A DNA stretch of 64,000 nucleotides, from positions 2,356,001 to 2,420,000 of the forward strand of contig OZ241337.1 in assembly GCA_965200435.1 (NCBI GenBank), read 5' to 3'. Made by a program: the position numbers and the translations under genes. The DNA comes from Bin75 sp965200435 (lineage in GTDB: Bacteria; Nitrospirota; Nitrospiria; Nitrospirales; UBA8639). Shown piece after piece: positions 16,455 through 26,930 of the stretch (the stretch's first letter is position 1; each line of letters starts with the position of its first letter). The notes under the pieces are model-generated. The model was given only the letters and a program-made list of their open reading frames with translations. It was not told where the DNA came from and made no database searches.

Positions 16455-16562
16455 AACCGACCTCCAAAAGAAGGAAACCCGGCTTCCCCGTTTTTGGCTA
16501 CGGCTGATAGCGGTTGAATCGACGGTAAAAGCCGTATACAGTGTGCGAGCAAGGAGGTGTCG

Positions 16563-17219
16563 TTGTTGGGATTTTGGCTCGATGCTGCACACCCGTTTTC
16601 ACGAGAACCGTTGTCGCGAAGATGTCGATGGGTTTTGATGTGCGTCTGTCACGTTTGTCTGGGAGTTTTTGGTGTTCCAGCCATGGAAAGCCGGGAGATC
16701 GAGGTGTCTCCGACGAACGTGCAGGTCGATCAAGCCATCAAACAAGGGCTTCAGGCTGCCAAAGATCGTGTGTTGCCGAACCGGCTCTATACGTGGTTCG
16801 GGTCGGACCGGGAATTACGTCCCAAGGGGTTTCTGATGACGAAAATGAACGGCCTGACCGTCATGGCAAGTCATTTCGGGCTGCGAGGGGACACTCCCTC
16901 GGAAGCGGAAATCCAGCGCGTTCTTGCCGAAGAAACCATGCTCGTGAGCGTGACGATCTTCGGCGAAACCCCCACTTTTGCTGAAAACAGTTATATCGTG
17001 TTGAAACAGGAAGAGAAATTGGTGAAGCCCCTGACCGTGCGATTCGATGGCGTGGCCCGTCGGACAACAGCCTGGCCCAATGCTCCACGTTACAAGGCCA
17101 AGGTGATTGGCTCTTTTCGTTATGACGCGTTCGATCCGAAGGCAAACACCACGATCATCGTATCCCCGCGTGACGGGCAAGCGGTTTCATTCGATTTGGA
17201 GTTTGCACGCATTCCATAG
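16563..17219 (+). CDS. Secreted or anchored hypothetical protein
   Basis: About 218 residues. An AAGGAGG at 16551-16557 points to the TTG at 16563 or 16566 as the start; the in-frame GTG at 16557 overlaps that site. A hydrophobic segment 'WVLMCVCHVCLGVFGVPA' near the N-terminus looks like a signal sequence. The mature part has 'VDQAIKQGLQAAKDRVLPNR' and a beta-rich end ('TIIVSPRDGQAVSFDLEFARIP'). No family recognised. It is likely exported to the envelope. It stands upstream of an outer-membrane barrel gene but is separated by 153 bp. Confidence 0.6.
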   Translation: MLGFWLDAAHPFSREPLSRRCRWVLMCVCHVCLGVFGVPAMESREIEVSPTNVQVDQAIKQGLQAAKDRVLPNRLYTWFGSDRELRPKGFLMTKMNGLTVMASHFGLRGDTPSEAEIQRVLAEETMLVSVTIFGETPTFAENSYIVLKQEEKLVKPLTVRFDGVARRTTAWPNAPRYKAKVIGSFRYDAFDPKANTTIIVSPRDGQAVSFDLEFARIP

Positions 17220-17372
17220 AAGCTGTGCTTTTGACCACGTGACTATTCGTTCTTTCTGGTGAAATCGTCGGTGATTGTACTTTTGATTACAGGATCAGCG
17301 CTTAGTCAGAGTCATTCCCCTCAGTAGAAACCGAATAGTTTCATTCTGATTCTGAAAGGACAGGAGAAGACA

Positions 17373-18368
17373 GTGAAGAAAAACAAAGTGCTCTTTTTAC
17401 TGGTTGCCCTTGTCACATGGATAGAAACACCAAGCTGGGCGCAGGCAGGCTCGGGGTGGTATCTTAGCGGCGACCTAGGAGCGAATTTTGCGAGTGGGTT
17501 GGATATCACTGCATCTAGCAACGACCGCGCCAGTGTGTGTGATGAATACATCAATCCCTATTATGACGAAGTCGAGGACAATCCCCGCTTGGATCCTTCA
17601 GGAGATCCGTACCGTGACTATAACTGCACGGGGCCTAATCGAGGTGAGACCGGTAACTGGCAGAATCAGCTTGACAGGGCAACGGGTGTTCTGGCTGGAG
17701 CCGCGGTCGGTTACAGTTTCGCCGGTCAAAATCAGAAGAGTCCCTTGGGCGGTTTCCGAATGGAATTGGAGTATTTCTATCGGCAATCGAACTATGATCA
17801 GACATCCGATATTCCCGGTGCATCGGGTGAGAGTGGAGACAAGCTGGCACAGGAAATTGTGCTGGCGACGGACCGGATAGGCAGCATGACTTCGCACAAC
17901 CTGTTCGGGAACCTGTTGTACGACTTTGACAATGCCAGCCGGTTTACACCGTATATTGGGGTTGGCGGTGGCATCGGAGTGACCGACATGGAATATGGAA
18001 GCGTCTGGGCGAGGAATCACGACCCAAACAAGATCACGACGGGTCTCAATCTGGATCATCAACACATGATCCGACAGAACCTCGCCGGAACGGTCAGTGT
18101 GGCGCAAACCACGCTCAGCGACACGCTCTATGGGTTGCAGGTCCTGTTCGGGGTGGATTACGCAGTCACGGAGACAATGTCGCTTGGGCTGAAGGGGCGT
18201 TGGGTCAGGTTCAGTGTCTTCGAAGAGAAGAGCGGTGTCGTGTGGGATCCGTTGCGGGGGCATCCGCCGAATCTACGATTAGACGGAAGTGAACCGGTAT
18301 CGGGTGAGCTCAAGACCGACGACATCGAATTTGTCGGCGTCAGCGTAAACCTGAAGTATCATTTCTAG
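17373..18368 (+). CDS. Outer-membrane beta-barrel protein
   Basis: 331 residues from a GTG start with CAGGAGAAGACA just upstream. A Sec signal peptide ends near 'PSWAQAGSG'. The mature protein starts with the barrel-type 'WYLSGDLGANFASG', has alternating amphipathic strands ('GGFRMELEYFYRQSNYD', 'HNLFGNLLYDFDNA', 'FTPYIGVGGGIGVTDMEYG'), and ends in an aromatic C-terminal strand 'VGVSVNLKYHF', the signal for BAM-mediated insertion. It belongs to the OmpA-like/opacity porin superfamily. A full paralogue lies at 59851-60795 and a broken one at 27318-27711; all share the 'LSDTLYG/FG.Q...GVDYAV' motif. The pore or binding function is unknown. Confidence 0.8.
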   Translation: MKKNKVLFLLVALVTWIETPSWAQAGSGWYLSGDLGANFASGLDITASSNDRASVCDEYINPYYDEVEDNPRLDPSGDPYRDYNCTGPNRGETGNWQNQLDRATGVLAGAAVGYSFAGQNQKSPLGGFRMELEYFYRQSNYDQTSDIPGASGESGDKLAQEIVLATDRIGSMTSHNLFGNLLYDFDNASRFTPYIGVGGGIGVTDMEYGSVWARNHDPNKITTGLNLDHQHMIRQNLAGTVSVAQTTLSDTLYGLQVLFGVDYAVTETMSLGLKGRWVRFSVFEEKSGVVWDPLRGHPPNLRLDGSEPVSGELKTDDIEFVGVSVNLKYHF

Positions 18369-18485
18369 GGCATTTCAATTTTTTCTTGTCTGGGCATGAC
18401 AACGAGGCTGGAGATTTGAGCGTCCCTTTTCATGATCCTCGTGGGCAGGGGACAAGCCTGCATGTGGGATTTTCCCCTTGCATTC

Positions 18486-19772
18486 ATGCGTACGGCTGAA
18501 ATCATTGCGGTCGGATCTGAACTGCTTCTTGGTGGACGAGTGGACACCAACTCGCTTTTTCTCAGCGAGTCGATGGCTGCGCATGGCATAGAAGTCCGGT
18601 TCAAGTCCGTGGTGGGAGACGACGTTGATGACATAAGGTGCGCCGTTAGCAATGCCGTCAACCGCACGAAGCTTGTGCTGATCACCGGCGGTCTTGGCCC
18701 AACCGTGGATGACGTCACCCGTGAAGCCGTGGCCCGGGTGACCGGAAATCCGTTGCGTCTGCGTCCCCAGGCTCTTGCATTCATAAAGGCGCGCCTGCAA
18801 TCGTCAGGAAGGTCCGTTTTCCAAAGCCAGCGCCGGCAGGCGTTCCTGCCCGCCGGCGCCGTTCTGCTTCACAATGCCACAGGGATAGCGCCAGGCTTTG
18901 CCGTGCAATGGAAGCACAGCCTGATCTTTTGCCTGCCCGGGGTTAGCCATGAGGCACGCAAGATGTGGGCGGACTCGATCCTGCCGATTCTCCGGCGGAA
19001 AGAACTTCTATCGCCGGCCATCGAGACCAGGACGATCCACGTCTTCGGGCTTTTCGAGGCAGAGGTCGAAAATCGAATCGCACCGATCATCCTCGCGGCC
19101 GGTCCCTTCCGTCTCGGTCTTCTCGCTTCTCCGCTCGGGGTCTCGGTCTCACTCACGCGATCCGGGGCGATTGAAGAAAGGCCGGCAGGGAAGAAGGCTT
19201 TGATGAACTCCGCTACGTCACTCGATAGTCTGATGGATGACGTCATTGCCCAATTGGGGCAGCACGTTTTCTCCATTGACGGACAGACCATGGAGGAAGT
19301 GGTGGGACGGCGTCTCCTGGATCGAGGGTTGACCCTGGCCGTGGCTGAGAGCTGTACGGGTGGGTTGATTGCCCATCATCTGACTCAAGTGCCTGGCAGT
19401 TTGGCCTACATGGACCGTGGCGTGGTGTGTTATGACAATCGGGCGAAAATCGAATTGCTGGGGGTGTCCGAATCGTTACTGAAAAAATACGGGGCGGTGA
19501 GCTCGCAGGTCGCCAAGGCCATGGCTCAGGGGATTCAAACGAGAAGCAGGGTGGACGTAGGTCTGAGCGTGACGGGCATTGCCGGGCCGGGAGGCGGGAC
19601 GGCACACAAGCCTGTTGGCCTAGTCTATGTCGGGTTGGCCACGTCGAAGGGAACCTCTACGAAAGCATTCCGGTTTCATGGAGAACGGGAAGCGATTAAA
19701 CTCCGTTCGTCGCAGGCAGCCCTCGACGTGCTGCGGCGCTGGTTGTGCCATGCCTCTCCGGATGAGGTCTGA
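18486..19772 (+). CDS. cinA: CinA-family nicotinamide mononucleotide deamidase / competence-damage protein
   Basis: About 428 residues from the ATG at 18486; the frame opens earlier but the family starts at 'MRTAEIIAVGSELLLGG'. The N-terminal MoCF/COG1058 domain has 'SELLLGGRVDTNS' and 'LITGGLGPTVDDVTREAVA' (ADP-ribose pyrophosphatase activity in characterised homologues). The C-terminal PncC domain has 'AESCTGGLIAHHLTQVPGS', the serine-containing amidase motif that recycles nicotinamide mononucleotide to nicotinate mononucleotide, and 'VTGIAGPGGGT'. It overlaps thpR by one base (TGATG) and lies in the common cinA-recA arrangement. A link to DNA damage is inferred from that context. Confidence 0.93.
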   Translation: MRTAEIIAVGSELLLGGRVDTNSLFLSESMAAHGIEVRFKSVVGDDVDDIRCAVSNAVNRTKLVLITGGLGPTVDDVTREAVARVTGNPLRLRPQALAFIKARLQSSGRSVFQSQRRQAFLPAGAVLLHNATGIAPGFAVQWKHSLIFCLPGVSHEARKMWADSILPILRRKELLSPAIETRTIHVFGLFEAEVENRIAPIILAAGPFRLGLLASPLGVSVSLTRSGAIEERPAGKKALMNSATSLDSLMDDVIAQLGQHVFSIDGQTMEEVVGRRLLDRGLTLAVAESCTGGLIAHHLTQVPGSLAYMDRGVVCYDNRAKIELLGVSESLLKKYGAVSSQVAKAMAQGIQTRSRVDVGLSVTGIAGPGGGTAHKPVGLVYVGLATSKGTSTKAFRFHGEREAIKLRSSQAALDVLRRWLCHASPDEV

Positions 19773-20344
19773 TGGGACTACGAACGTTTTTAGCGATTGA
19801 TCTGCCTCGATCCTTGAAAGCGGCAATAGGGCAGAACCTCCGAATGGTCACGCGAGAACTCCCAGGACTTTCCTGGAGTAAGCCCGAAAATCTCCATGTT
19901 AACTTGAAGTTTTTCGGTGAGCCGGCGGAGAACCAGGTTGACGGGATCCGCCAAGCTGTGGAATCGGCGATTTGCCACGTTTCTCCCTTTGGTCTTGAAT
20001 GCAAGGGGTTCGGAGCGTTCCCGGATGACCGGTCGCCCCGCGTGTTGTGGATCGGTTTTGGCGGAGACCTCGATAGTCTGGCCACGTTGGCCGGGTGTGT
20101 GGGCCAAGCCGTGGTCCCTTTAGGGTTTCCTCAAGATGACAGACCGTTTCGACCTCATCTGACCGTGGCTCGCGTGAAGAAGGATCATCGCGCAGTCGGA
20201 CGGGCCCTGGGCACCTTGGGTATGTTCACGGATTCTTTTCTCTGCGGGCCGTTATCCGTTGAACGGGTCACCTTGTTCAAAAGCGAACTCCGACCACGTG
20301 GAGCAGTCTATACGAAATTATGGGAAGTCTCCTTGAGGGCATGA
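19772..20344 (+). CDS. thpR: RNA 2',3'-cyclic phosphodiesterase (2H family)
   Basis: 190 residues. Two H-x-T/N-x motifs define the 2H phosphoesterase family: 'NLHVNLKFFGE' (about residues 40-50) and 'FRPHLTVARVKK' (about 125-136). In the first, Asn replaces the usual Thr (HVNL), which may alter activity. 'MGLRTFLAIDLP' is the typical N-terminus. Characterised members hydrolyse 2',3'-cyclic phosphate RNA ends and can ligate 2'-5' half-tRNAs in vitro. The start codon overlaps the cinA stop (TGATG), so translation is coupled. It precedes recA by about 90 bp. Confidence 0.9.
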   Translation: MGLRTFLAIDLPRSLKAAIGQNLRMVTRELPGLSWSKPENLHVNLKFFGEPAENQVDGIRQAVESAICHVSPFGLECKGFGAFPDDRSPRVLWIGFGGDLDSLATLAGCVGQAVVPLGFPQDDRPFRPHLTVARVKKDHRAVGRALGTLGMFTDSFLCGPLSVERVTLFKSELRPRGAVYTKLWEVSLRA

Positions 20345-20375
20345 GGAGTCGCGATTTTTCTTTGCGAACGGTGGT

Positions 20376-20404
20376 TTGGCCTCCTTATGGGTTTTCAGTA
20401 TGAT
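20376..20404 (+). promoter_or_regulatory. Candidate sigma-70 promoter of recA
   Basis: TTGGCC at 20376-20381, a 17-bp spacer, then TATGAT at 20399-20404, placed about 32 bp before the recA ATG. No convincing LexA box (neither the CTG-N10-CAG nor the GAAC-N4-GTTC type) was seen nearby, so damage control of recA is not shown by the sequence. Confidence 0.5.
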
Positions 20405-20436
20405 AGCGTCACGAAGGCTTGAATCCGGGAGGTGTT

Positions 20437-21519
<1,083 letters not shown>

Positions 21520-21595
21520 AAAACATGTATTGACGCCGGCAACGAACGAGTGAACTCCTGCACAAGAGAGATTCTCAAAGGATGTTGTTCCCCCT

Positions 21596-24241
21596 ATGTC
21601 TTTGAGCGGCCATGAGCTTCGACAGTCGTTTCTGGATTTTTTTCGTGCGGCTGACCATGCCGTCGTTCCCAGCGCGTCGTTGCTTCCTCAGGCCGATCCC
21701 ACGCTGCTGTTCACGAACGCGGGCATGAACCAGTTCAAGCGGGTGTTCCTGGGAGAAGAACAGCGTTCGTACTCCCGGGCCGTTTCCGTACAACGGTGCA
21801 TGCGAGCCGGGGGCAAGCACAATGATCTGGAGAACGTGGGGTCTACCCGGCGCCACCACACGTTTTTTGAAATGCTCGGCAATTTCTCGTTTGGCGACTA
21901 TTTCAAAAAAGACGCCGTGCATTATGGCTGGGATTATTTGACAAAGACGCTGGATCTGCCCGCCGATCAGTTGTGGGTCACGGTCTTTCAGGACGATGAT
22001 GAAGCCTTTGAATTGTGGGAGAAAAGCGTGGGTGTGCCCGATGCCCGGATCGTGCGGCTCGGGCACAAGGATAATTTTTGGCAAATGGGGGAAACCGGAC
22101 CGTGTGGTCCCTGTTCTGAAATCCACATCGATCAGGGCGCAGCCCTCGGGTGTGGACGGGTCTCGTGTGCGGTGGGGTGCGATTGCGACCGGTATCTGGA
22201 AATTTGGAACCTCGTGTTCATGCAGTTCGACCGGGACGCCGAAGGGACTCTGCATCCGTTGCCGAAACCCAGTATCGATACCGGTATGGGGCTGGAGCGG
22301 CTGGCTGCCGTGGTCCAGAACGTCGATAGCAATTATGCGACCGACCTGTTCATGCCGTTGCTCTTGGCGATTGCGGACCGGACGGGTTGTCCGTATGGCA
22401 AGGCTGACGCCTCCGATCGTTCCATGCGAGTCATTGCGGATCATTTGCGGGCCATCACGTTCATGATTGCGGACGGGATTCTTCCGTCGAATGAAGGCCG
22501 GGGCTACGTGTTGCGACGAATTTTACGCAGGGCGTCACGCCATGGCCGGCTTTTGGGTGTCACCGAACCCTTTCTGTTCGAATTGACCGGCACGGCGGCG
22601 TCTGAAATGGCAGGGGCCTATCCCGAACTGACCCAGGCCGGTGACACGTGTCGCCTGGTTGTCGAAAGTGAAGAAGAACGTTTTATCGGCACGTTGGACC
22701 AAGGGTTGCCCATCCTGAATCGCATGGTCCGTGAAGCCACGGCCGGGTCCCTGGACGGTGAGAGCGTGTTTAAACTCTACGACACATATGGTTTTCCATT
22801 GGATTTGATCGAAGAAGCGGCTCGTGAGCAGGGGTTGGTCACCGATCTTGAAGGCTTTCAACGCGCGCTGGAAGCGCAGCGTGACCGGGCGCGTCAGTCG
22901 GCCGTCTTCGTCGCGGAACAAGAAAAGCCGTTTGTCACCGAACTGACGCAACGGCTTCGTCCCACGGAGTTCCTCGGGTTTCAGGCGCTGCAAGCCGAGA
23001 GTGTGGTACAGGCCCTGCTCAAGGGCGATGCTTTGATGGATGAAGTCGTGGAAGGGGACGACGTGGAACTGGTCCTGGACGCCACGCCTTTCTATCCCGA
23101 AGGAGGCGGTCAAGTTGGAGATCAGGGAACCTTGATGGGCCGGGAGGGCCGGATTCAGGTCAGGGAAACCGCCAAAATCGGCGGCAAGCTTCTGCTGCAT
23201 AAGGGAACAGTCGTGGCCGGCCGCGTTCGAACGGGTGAGCCGTTGGCTGCCACGGTGGACTCGACGACCCGGCACGGTGCAGCCCGGAATCATACCGCCA
23301 CCCATCTCCTCCACGCGGCGCTTCGTGAAGTGTTGGGCCCTCACGTGAAACAGTACGGCTCGTTGGTCGCCCCAAACCGGTTGCGTTTCGATTTTTCATA
23401 CTTCAAACCGTTGCGCGCCCGGGATCTTGAAGAGATCGAGGCGATGGTCAATTTTCACGTGTTGGACAACACGTTCGTCCGGACCGACGTCATGGGGGTT
23501 CAGGAAGCGATTCACGCCGGTGCCCTGGCGTTTTTCGGTGACAAGTATGGCGAACGGGTGAGGGTCGTGGCGATCGGGGAGTTCAGCAAGGAACTGTGTG
23601 GAGGCACCCATTGCCGGCAGACGGGAGAGATTGGTTCGTTCCGTATTCTCTCCGAAAGCGGGATTGCATCCGGGGTGCGGCGCATCGAAGCGCTAACCGG
23701 GGCAGGGGCGTTGGAGCACGGGAAAAAGCTGGAATCCGACGTCAGGAAATTGGCGGAGTTACTGAAAAGCAGCCCCTCGGAAATCGTGCCGAAAACCCGG
23801 AAACTTGTTTCTCTGTTGAAGGAAAAGGAGCGGGAACTCGATCAACTCAAATTGAAATTGATGGACCAGAGCGCCGGTGGCGGTGACGCCAGGGTTCGGG
23901 AGATCCGAGGCATTCGCGTACACGCTCAGGAGGCGCGGGGTTTGTCCATGCCGGAACTCCGGCTGCTTTCCGATAAGGTGCGGAACAAGGTTTCCAAAGG
24001 GGTGATCGCATTAGGCTCGGCCGCGGACGGGAAAGTCTCGCTGTTCGTGATCGTGTCTCCCGACCTGACTCCCATGTTGCACGCCGGGAAATTGATCAAG
24101 AACATGGCGCATGAAATTGGTGGATCAGGCGGGGGGCGGCCCGAAATGGCTCAAGCCGGCGGGAAGTACCCTGAAAAATTGGGTCAGGCTCTTGAAAAAG
24201 TGTTTCACTTGGTCGAAGCGCAGGTTTCGGAACAGTCGTAA
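21596..24241 (+). CDS. alaS: Alanyl-tRNA synthetase
   Basis: 881 residues, the usual bacterial length. Class II catalytic core: 'FTNAGMNQFKRVFLGEE', 'RCMRAGGKHNDLENVGSTRRHHTFFEMLGNFSFG' region, and 'GMGLERLAAVVQ'. Editing domain: 'NHTATHLLHAALREVLG' and 'CGGTHCRQTGEIGSF', giving the zinc-binding His/Cys set that clears Ser/Gly-tRNA-Ala. The C-Ala domain ends with 'GGSGGGRPEMAQAGG'. Located downstream of recA, a common arrangement. Confidence 0.98.
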   Translation: MSLSGHELRQSFLDFFRAADHAVVPSASLLPQADPTLLFTNAGMNQFKRVFLGEEQRSYSRAVSVQRCMRAGGKHNDLENVGSTRRHHTFFEMLGNFSFGDYFKKDAVHYGWDYLTKTLDLPADQLWVTVFQDDDEAFELWEKSVGVPDARIVRLGHKDNFWQMGETGPCGPCSEIHIDQGAALGCGRVSCAVGCDCDRYLEIWNLVFMQFDRDAEGTLHPLPKPSIDTGMGLERLAAVVQNVDSNYATDLFMPLLLAIADRTGCPYGKADASDRSMRVIADHLRAITFMIADGILPSNEGRGYVLRRILRRASRHGRLLGVTEPFLFELTGTAASEMAGAYPELTQAGDTCRLVVESEEERFIGTLDQGLPILNRMVREATAGSLDGESVFKLYDTYGFPLDLIEEAAREQGLVTDLEGFQRALEAQRDRARQSAVFVAEQEKPFVTELTQRLRPTEFLGFQALQAESVVQALLKGDALMDEVVEGDDVELVLDATPFYPEGGGQVGDQGTLMGREGRIQVRETAKIGGKLLLHKGTVVAGRVRTGEPLAATVDSTTRHGAARNHTATHLLHAALREVLGPHVKQYGSLVAPNRLRFDFSYFKPLRARDLEEIEAMVNFHVLDNTFVRTDVMGVQEAIHAGALAFFGDKYGERVRVVAIGEFSKELCGGTHCRQTGEIGSFRILSESGIASGVRRIEALTGAGALEHGKKLESDVRKLAELLKSSPSEIVPKTRKLVSLLKEKERELDQLKLKLMDQSAGGGDARVREIRGIRVHAQEARGLSMPELRLLSDKVRNKVSKGVIALGSAADGKVSLFVIVSPDLTPMLHAGKLIKNMAHEIGGSGGGRPEMAQAGGKYPEKLGQALEKVFHLVEAQVSEQS

Positions 24242-24323
24242 GTCCGTCGCGTTGTTTCCCGGTTTCATGTCATGGCAGTGCCAACGATCGTTGGTGCTTC
24301 CGTCGTCACGTTGTGAATCATTG

Positions 24324-25343
24324 ATGCTCAAAAAAATTCCGGTCATCATTTTGGGCTGTCTCCTCCTCGGGGCCGGCTGCGGATTGGTGGTGCTGAACCA
24401 GCTCGACTCCGTTGGCCATGCCGACCATGTGACGGTTTTGGATGTTGCCGAAGGGGTCTCGTTATCCGAAGTGGCGAAACGACTTCATCAGCAGAAGCTG
24501 ATCAAGAGCGAGCGGGTGTTTGTCTGGGTGGGCCGTCTCTCAGGCCTGGATCGGAAAATCATTCCCGGGGAATATGAATTGCATGGCGGCATGGACTCCT
24601 TGACCATTCTGGGGAAAATCGTCAAGGGCGACGTGATTCAGTATACGGTCACGATCCCCGAGGGTTTTTCGGTGAGGCAGATTGCCGATCTGTTGCACGA
24701 GCAACGCTTGGTCAATGGGGAAGCGTTTCTTCAATTCACCAAGGATCAGGACTTCATTCAGACCCTGTCGCTGTCCGTCGATGACCCCGTCGAAAATCTG
24801 GAAGGGTATCTTTTTCCCGATACCTATCAATTTGCCCGTCACGTGGCGACTGAGCAGTTGATTGCGACGATGGTGTCCCGGTTCAAGGAAACCATGACGG
24901 AGGACAACCGGAGGCGTGCCGCGGAATTGGGTCTGTCCTGGCACCAAGTGGTCACATTGGCCTCGGTGATCGAAAAGGAAACGGCCAGGGACGATGAACG
25001 CACCCTAATTTCCGGAGTGTTTTATAATCGACTCCGAAAGAACATCCCGCTGCAAAGCGATCCGACCGTCATCTACGCCTTGCATGAATTCGATGGCAAC
25101 CTCCGCAAACGGGATTTGTTTTTCGACAGTCCGTACAATACCTACCGGGTCCTCGGGTTACCCCATGGTCCGATTGCCAATCCGGGCAGTGCTGCCATTC
25201 ACGCGGCCCTCTATCCCGATTCGACCGAGTACCTGTATTTCGTGTCCCGCAACGACGGGAGTCATGAGTTTTCCTCAACGCTGGCCGAGCATAATCGGGC
25301 CGTGCGGAAATATCAGTTGCGCCAACGTCGTCGTTCTTCGTAA
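24324..25343 (+). CDS. mltG: Endolytic murein transglycosylase MltG (YceG)
   Basis: About 339 residues from the ATG at 24324; the open frame begins inside alaS but the family starts at 'MLKKIPVIILGCLLLGAGCG', a single N-terminal membrane anchor. The LysM-like domain includes 'VPEGVSLSEVAKRL'-type sequence, and the catalytic YceG domain has 'LEGYLFPDTYQFARH', the active-site Glu in 'LASVIEKETARDDE', and 'LQSDPTVIYAL' and 'SPYNTYRVLGLPHGPIANPG'. MltG cleaves nascent glycan strands and so sets their length. In many bacteria ruvX/yqgF sits between alaS and mltG; it is missing here, leaving an 82-bp gap. Confidence 0.93.
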   Translation: MLKKIPVIILGCLLLGAGCGLVVLNQLDSVGHADHVTVLDVAEGVSLSEVAKRLHQQKLIKSERVFVWVGRLSGLDRKIIPGEYELHGGMDSLTILGKIVKGDVIQYTVTIPEGFSVRQIADLLHEQRLVNGEAFLQFTKDQDFIQTLSLSVDDPVENLEGYLFPDTYQFARHVATEQLIATMVSRFKETMTEDNRRRAAELGLSWHQVVTLASVIEKETARDDERTLISGVFYNRLRKNIPLQSDPTVIYALHEFDGNLRKRDLFFDSPYNTYRVLGLPHGPIANPGSAAIHAALYPDSTEYLYFVSRNDGSHEFSSTLAEHNRAVRKYQLRQRRRSS

Positions 25344-25355
25344 TCTTCCCGAACC

Positions 25356-25817
25356 ATGTCCTTTGAACAACGCGTGACGTCCCTGGGTCTGGTCTTGCCG
25401 GCCCCTCCCCAACCGGTGGCCACGTACGTGCCCTCCGTTCGCGTCGGTGATCTGCTTTTCATCAGCGGCGTGGTGCCCAGTCGTGACGGGCAGATCGTCT
25501 TTCAGGGAAAGGTCGGACGCGATCTCTCCAAGGAAGAAGGCTATCAAGCGGCCAAGGTGTCGTTGCTCAATGCCCTGGCCAATATCCGTCAGGCCGCAGG
25601 CTCTCTCGACCGGGTAAAACGGATCGTCAAGATGACGGGATACGTGGCCTCTCATGAAGGATTCAGAGAGCAACCCTACGTGATGAACGGTGCGTCTGAT
25701 TTGTTGGCGGAGATTTTCGGTGAGGCCGGCCGGCACGCCCGCGCGGCCGTGGGAGTGGCCGAATTGCCCATGGGGGTTCCCGTCGAGCTCGAATTGACCG
25801 TCCAACTGTTGCCCTAA
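25356..25817 (+). CDS. RidA/YjgF-family protein
   Basis: 153 residues. The RidA fold is recognisable from 'YVPSVRVGDLLFISGVVPSRDG', 'QAAKVSLLNALANIRQAAGSLDRVKRIVKMTGYVAS' region and 'RAAVGVAELPMGVPVELELTVQL'. The conserved Arg that binds the substrate carboxylate in RidA is probably the one in 'HARAAVGV'. True RidA hydrolyses reactive enamines/imines from PLP enzymes; this longer, TdcF/YER057c-like branch may act on other substrates. It starts 12 bp after mltG, so co-transcription is likely. Its TAA stop (25815-25817) is formed by the TA flank plus the first base of MITE-1 copy D. Confidence 0.85.
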   Translation: MSFEQRVTSLGLVLPAPPQPVATYVPSVRVGDLLFISGVVPSRDGQIVFQGKVGRDLSKEEGYQAAKVSLLNALANIRQAAGSLDRVKRIVKMTGYVASHEGFREQPYVMNGASDLLAEIFGEAGRHARAAVGVAELPMGVPVELELTVQLLP

Positions 25818-25962
25818 GGAAACTCTGATGTCGTGTGATAGCGGGATGCAGGGCAAGGCGTCCCGGAGCGAAACCCGAAGCGTATCAGAGAGAGAGGTGA
25901 GGGGTGCGCGAGGACACCACGCAGCCATGCGCCCGATAGCGCACGACATCAGAGGTTCTCTA
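25815..25962. mobile_element. MITE-1 copy D (148 bp), supplies the ridA-like stop codon
   Basis: TAAGGAAACTCTGATGTCGT at the left, CGACATCAGAGGTTCTCTA at the right. Inserted exactly at the end of the RidA-family gene: CCC TAA GGAAAC. It ends 32 bp before the ATG of the HEAT protein, so it also forms that gene's leader or promoter region. Confidence 0.9.
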
Positions 25963-25994
25963 GTAGCCAGAGAGCTTCGGTGCTCGGGATCAAG

Positions 25995-26897
25995 ATGAAA
26001 ATGCAAACACGATTGGTGCTCGCGGTTGTCATGACGTGCATGGTCTGCATGATCGTGTCTGACCGTGCCCTGGCTGACGTGCAGTATCTGACCGGTCCGG
26101 ATGTCTTTCCGATCCAAACGGCCAATACGATTTACGTGGACGTGCAGGTCTCGACCTGGAAAACGCGTGGCAGGCTGTTGTGGGATGCCCCGGCGGACAT
26201 TCGGACCAAATTGATTGCGGTGGGTTTCGAGATCGTGAGGGAGAAGCATCAGCCGCATGCGTTGACCTTGACCGGTTCGTATGAAGAAATCAGGGGCAGG
26301 CAGTTTGGCATCAATCGATACGGCACGGTGCTGACGGGAACGTTCAGGATCGAACACCACGAAAAAGGCCCGTTGTTTGAAATTACGATTCAGGAAAGGG
26401 CCACGCTCACGCCGTTGGGAACCCTGCCTTACCTGGATTCGTTGCATAATTTTCTGACCAATCCCTACTATCATTTTCTCGCGGAAATCATAGACGGACA
26501 GATTCATCAAAGCCAGGACGCCCGTAGCGTTTTCCTGAACGAGTTGCGCGCCAAAGTGATGCGCGATGCCGCTCCGGGAGTTTCCGACAACCCTGACTGG
26601 TTTCCGGAAGGAATACACAGCATGCAACAAGCCCACGTCCTCTATGAACCGGTGGCCGCCAGACGGACGATCGGGGAGTTCGTGCAGGCGGAGGATCGCA
26701 GGATTGTCAAACTCTTACCGGATCTGTTGAATCATCCTGACGTCTACGTGAAGGCACGCAGTATAGAGGCCTTCGGCGATTTCGGTGTCACGGAGTCCCT
26801 TCCGCTGTTGCGGAATCTCGAAAAAAACGCGAAAGAAGTCGAAGTCAGAAACGCAGCCTCTGCAACGATTGCCCGCCTGACCGGACCCTCACCGTAA
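25995..26897 (+). CDS. Secreted HEAT-repeat protein
   Basis: About 300 residues; the likely start is ATG at 25995 or 26001. A Sec signal peptide ends near 'SDRALADVQ'. The first ~200 residues form an unrecognised alpha/beta domain ('TANTIYVDVQVSTWKTRGRL', 'FGINRYGTVLTGTFRIEHHE'). The C-terminal ~70 residues contain two HEAT-like helical repeats ('NHPDVYVKARSIEAFGDFG', 'VRNAASATIARL'), usually protein-protein interaction surfaces. Periplasmic location predicted. Placed between MITE-1 copy D and the long repeat-rich spacer before the barrel pseudogene. Function unknown. Confidence 0.65.
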   Translation: MKMQTRLVLAVVMTCMVCMIVSDRALADVQYLTGPDVFPIQTANTIYVDVQVSTWKTRGRLLWDAPADIRTKLIAVGFEIVREKHQPHALTLTGSYEEIRGRQFGINRYGTVLTGTFRIEHHEKGPLFEITIQERATLTPLGTLPYLDSLHNFLTNPYYHFLAEIIDGQIHQSQDARSVFLNELRAKVMRDAAPGVSDNPDWFPEGIHSMQQAHVLYEPVAARRTIGEFVQAEDRRIVKLLPDLLNHPDVYVKARSIEAFGDFGVTESLPLLRNLEKNAKEVEVRNAASATIARLTGPSP

Positions 26898-26930
26898 CCA
26901 TTCGCCATCGGATACTTTCTTGCTCTCCTT

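Noticed and set aside
25275..26636. A 453-codon minus-strand frame across ridA, MITE-1 copy D and the HEAT gene
   Set aside because: It crosses a MITE and two well-supported plus-strand genes; antisense artefact.
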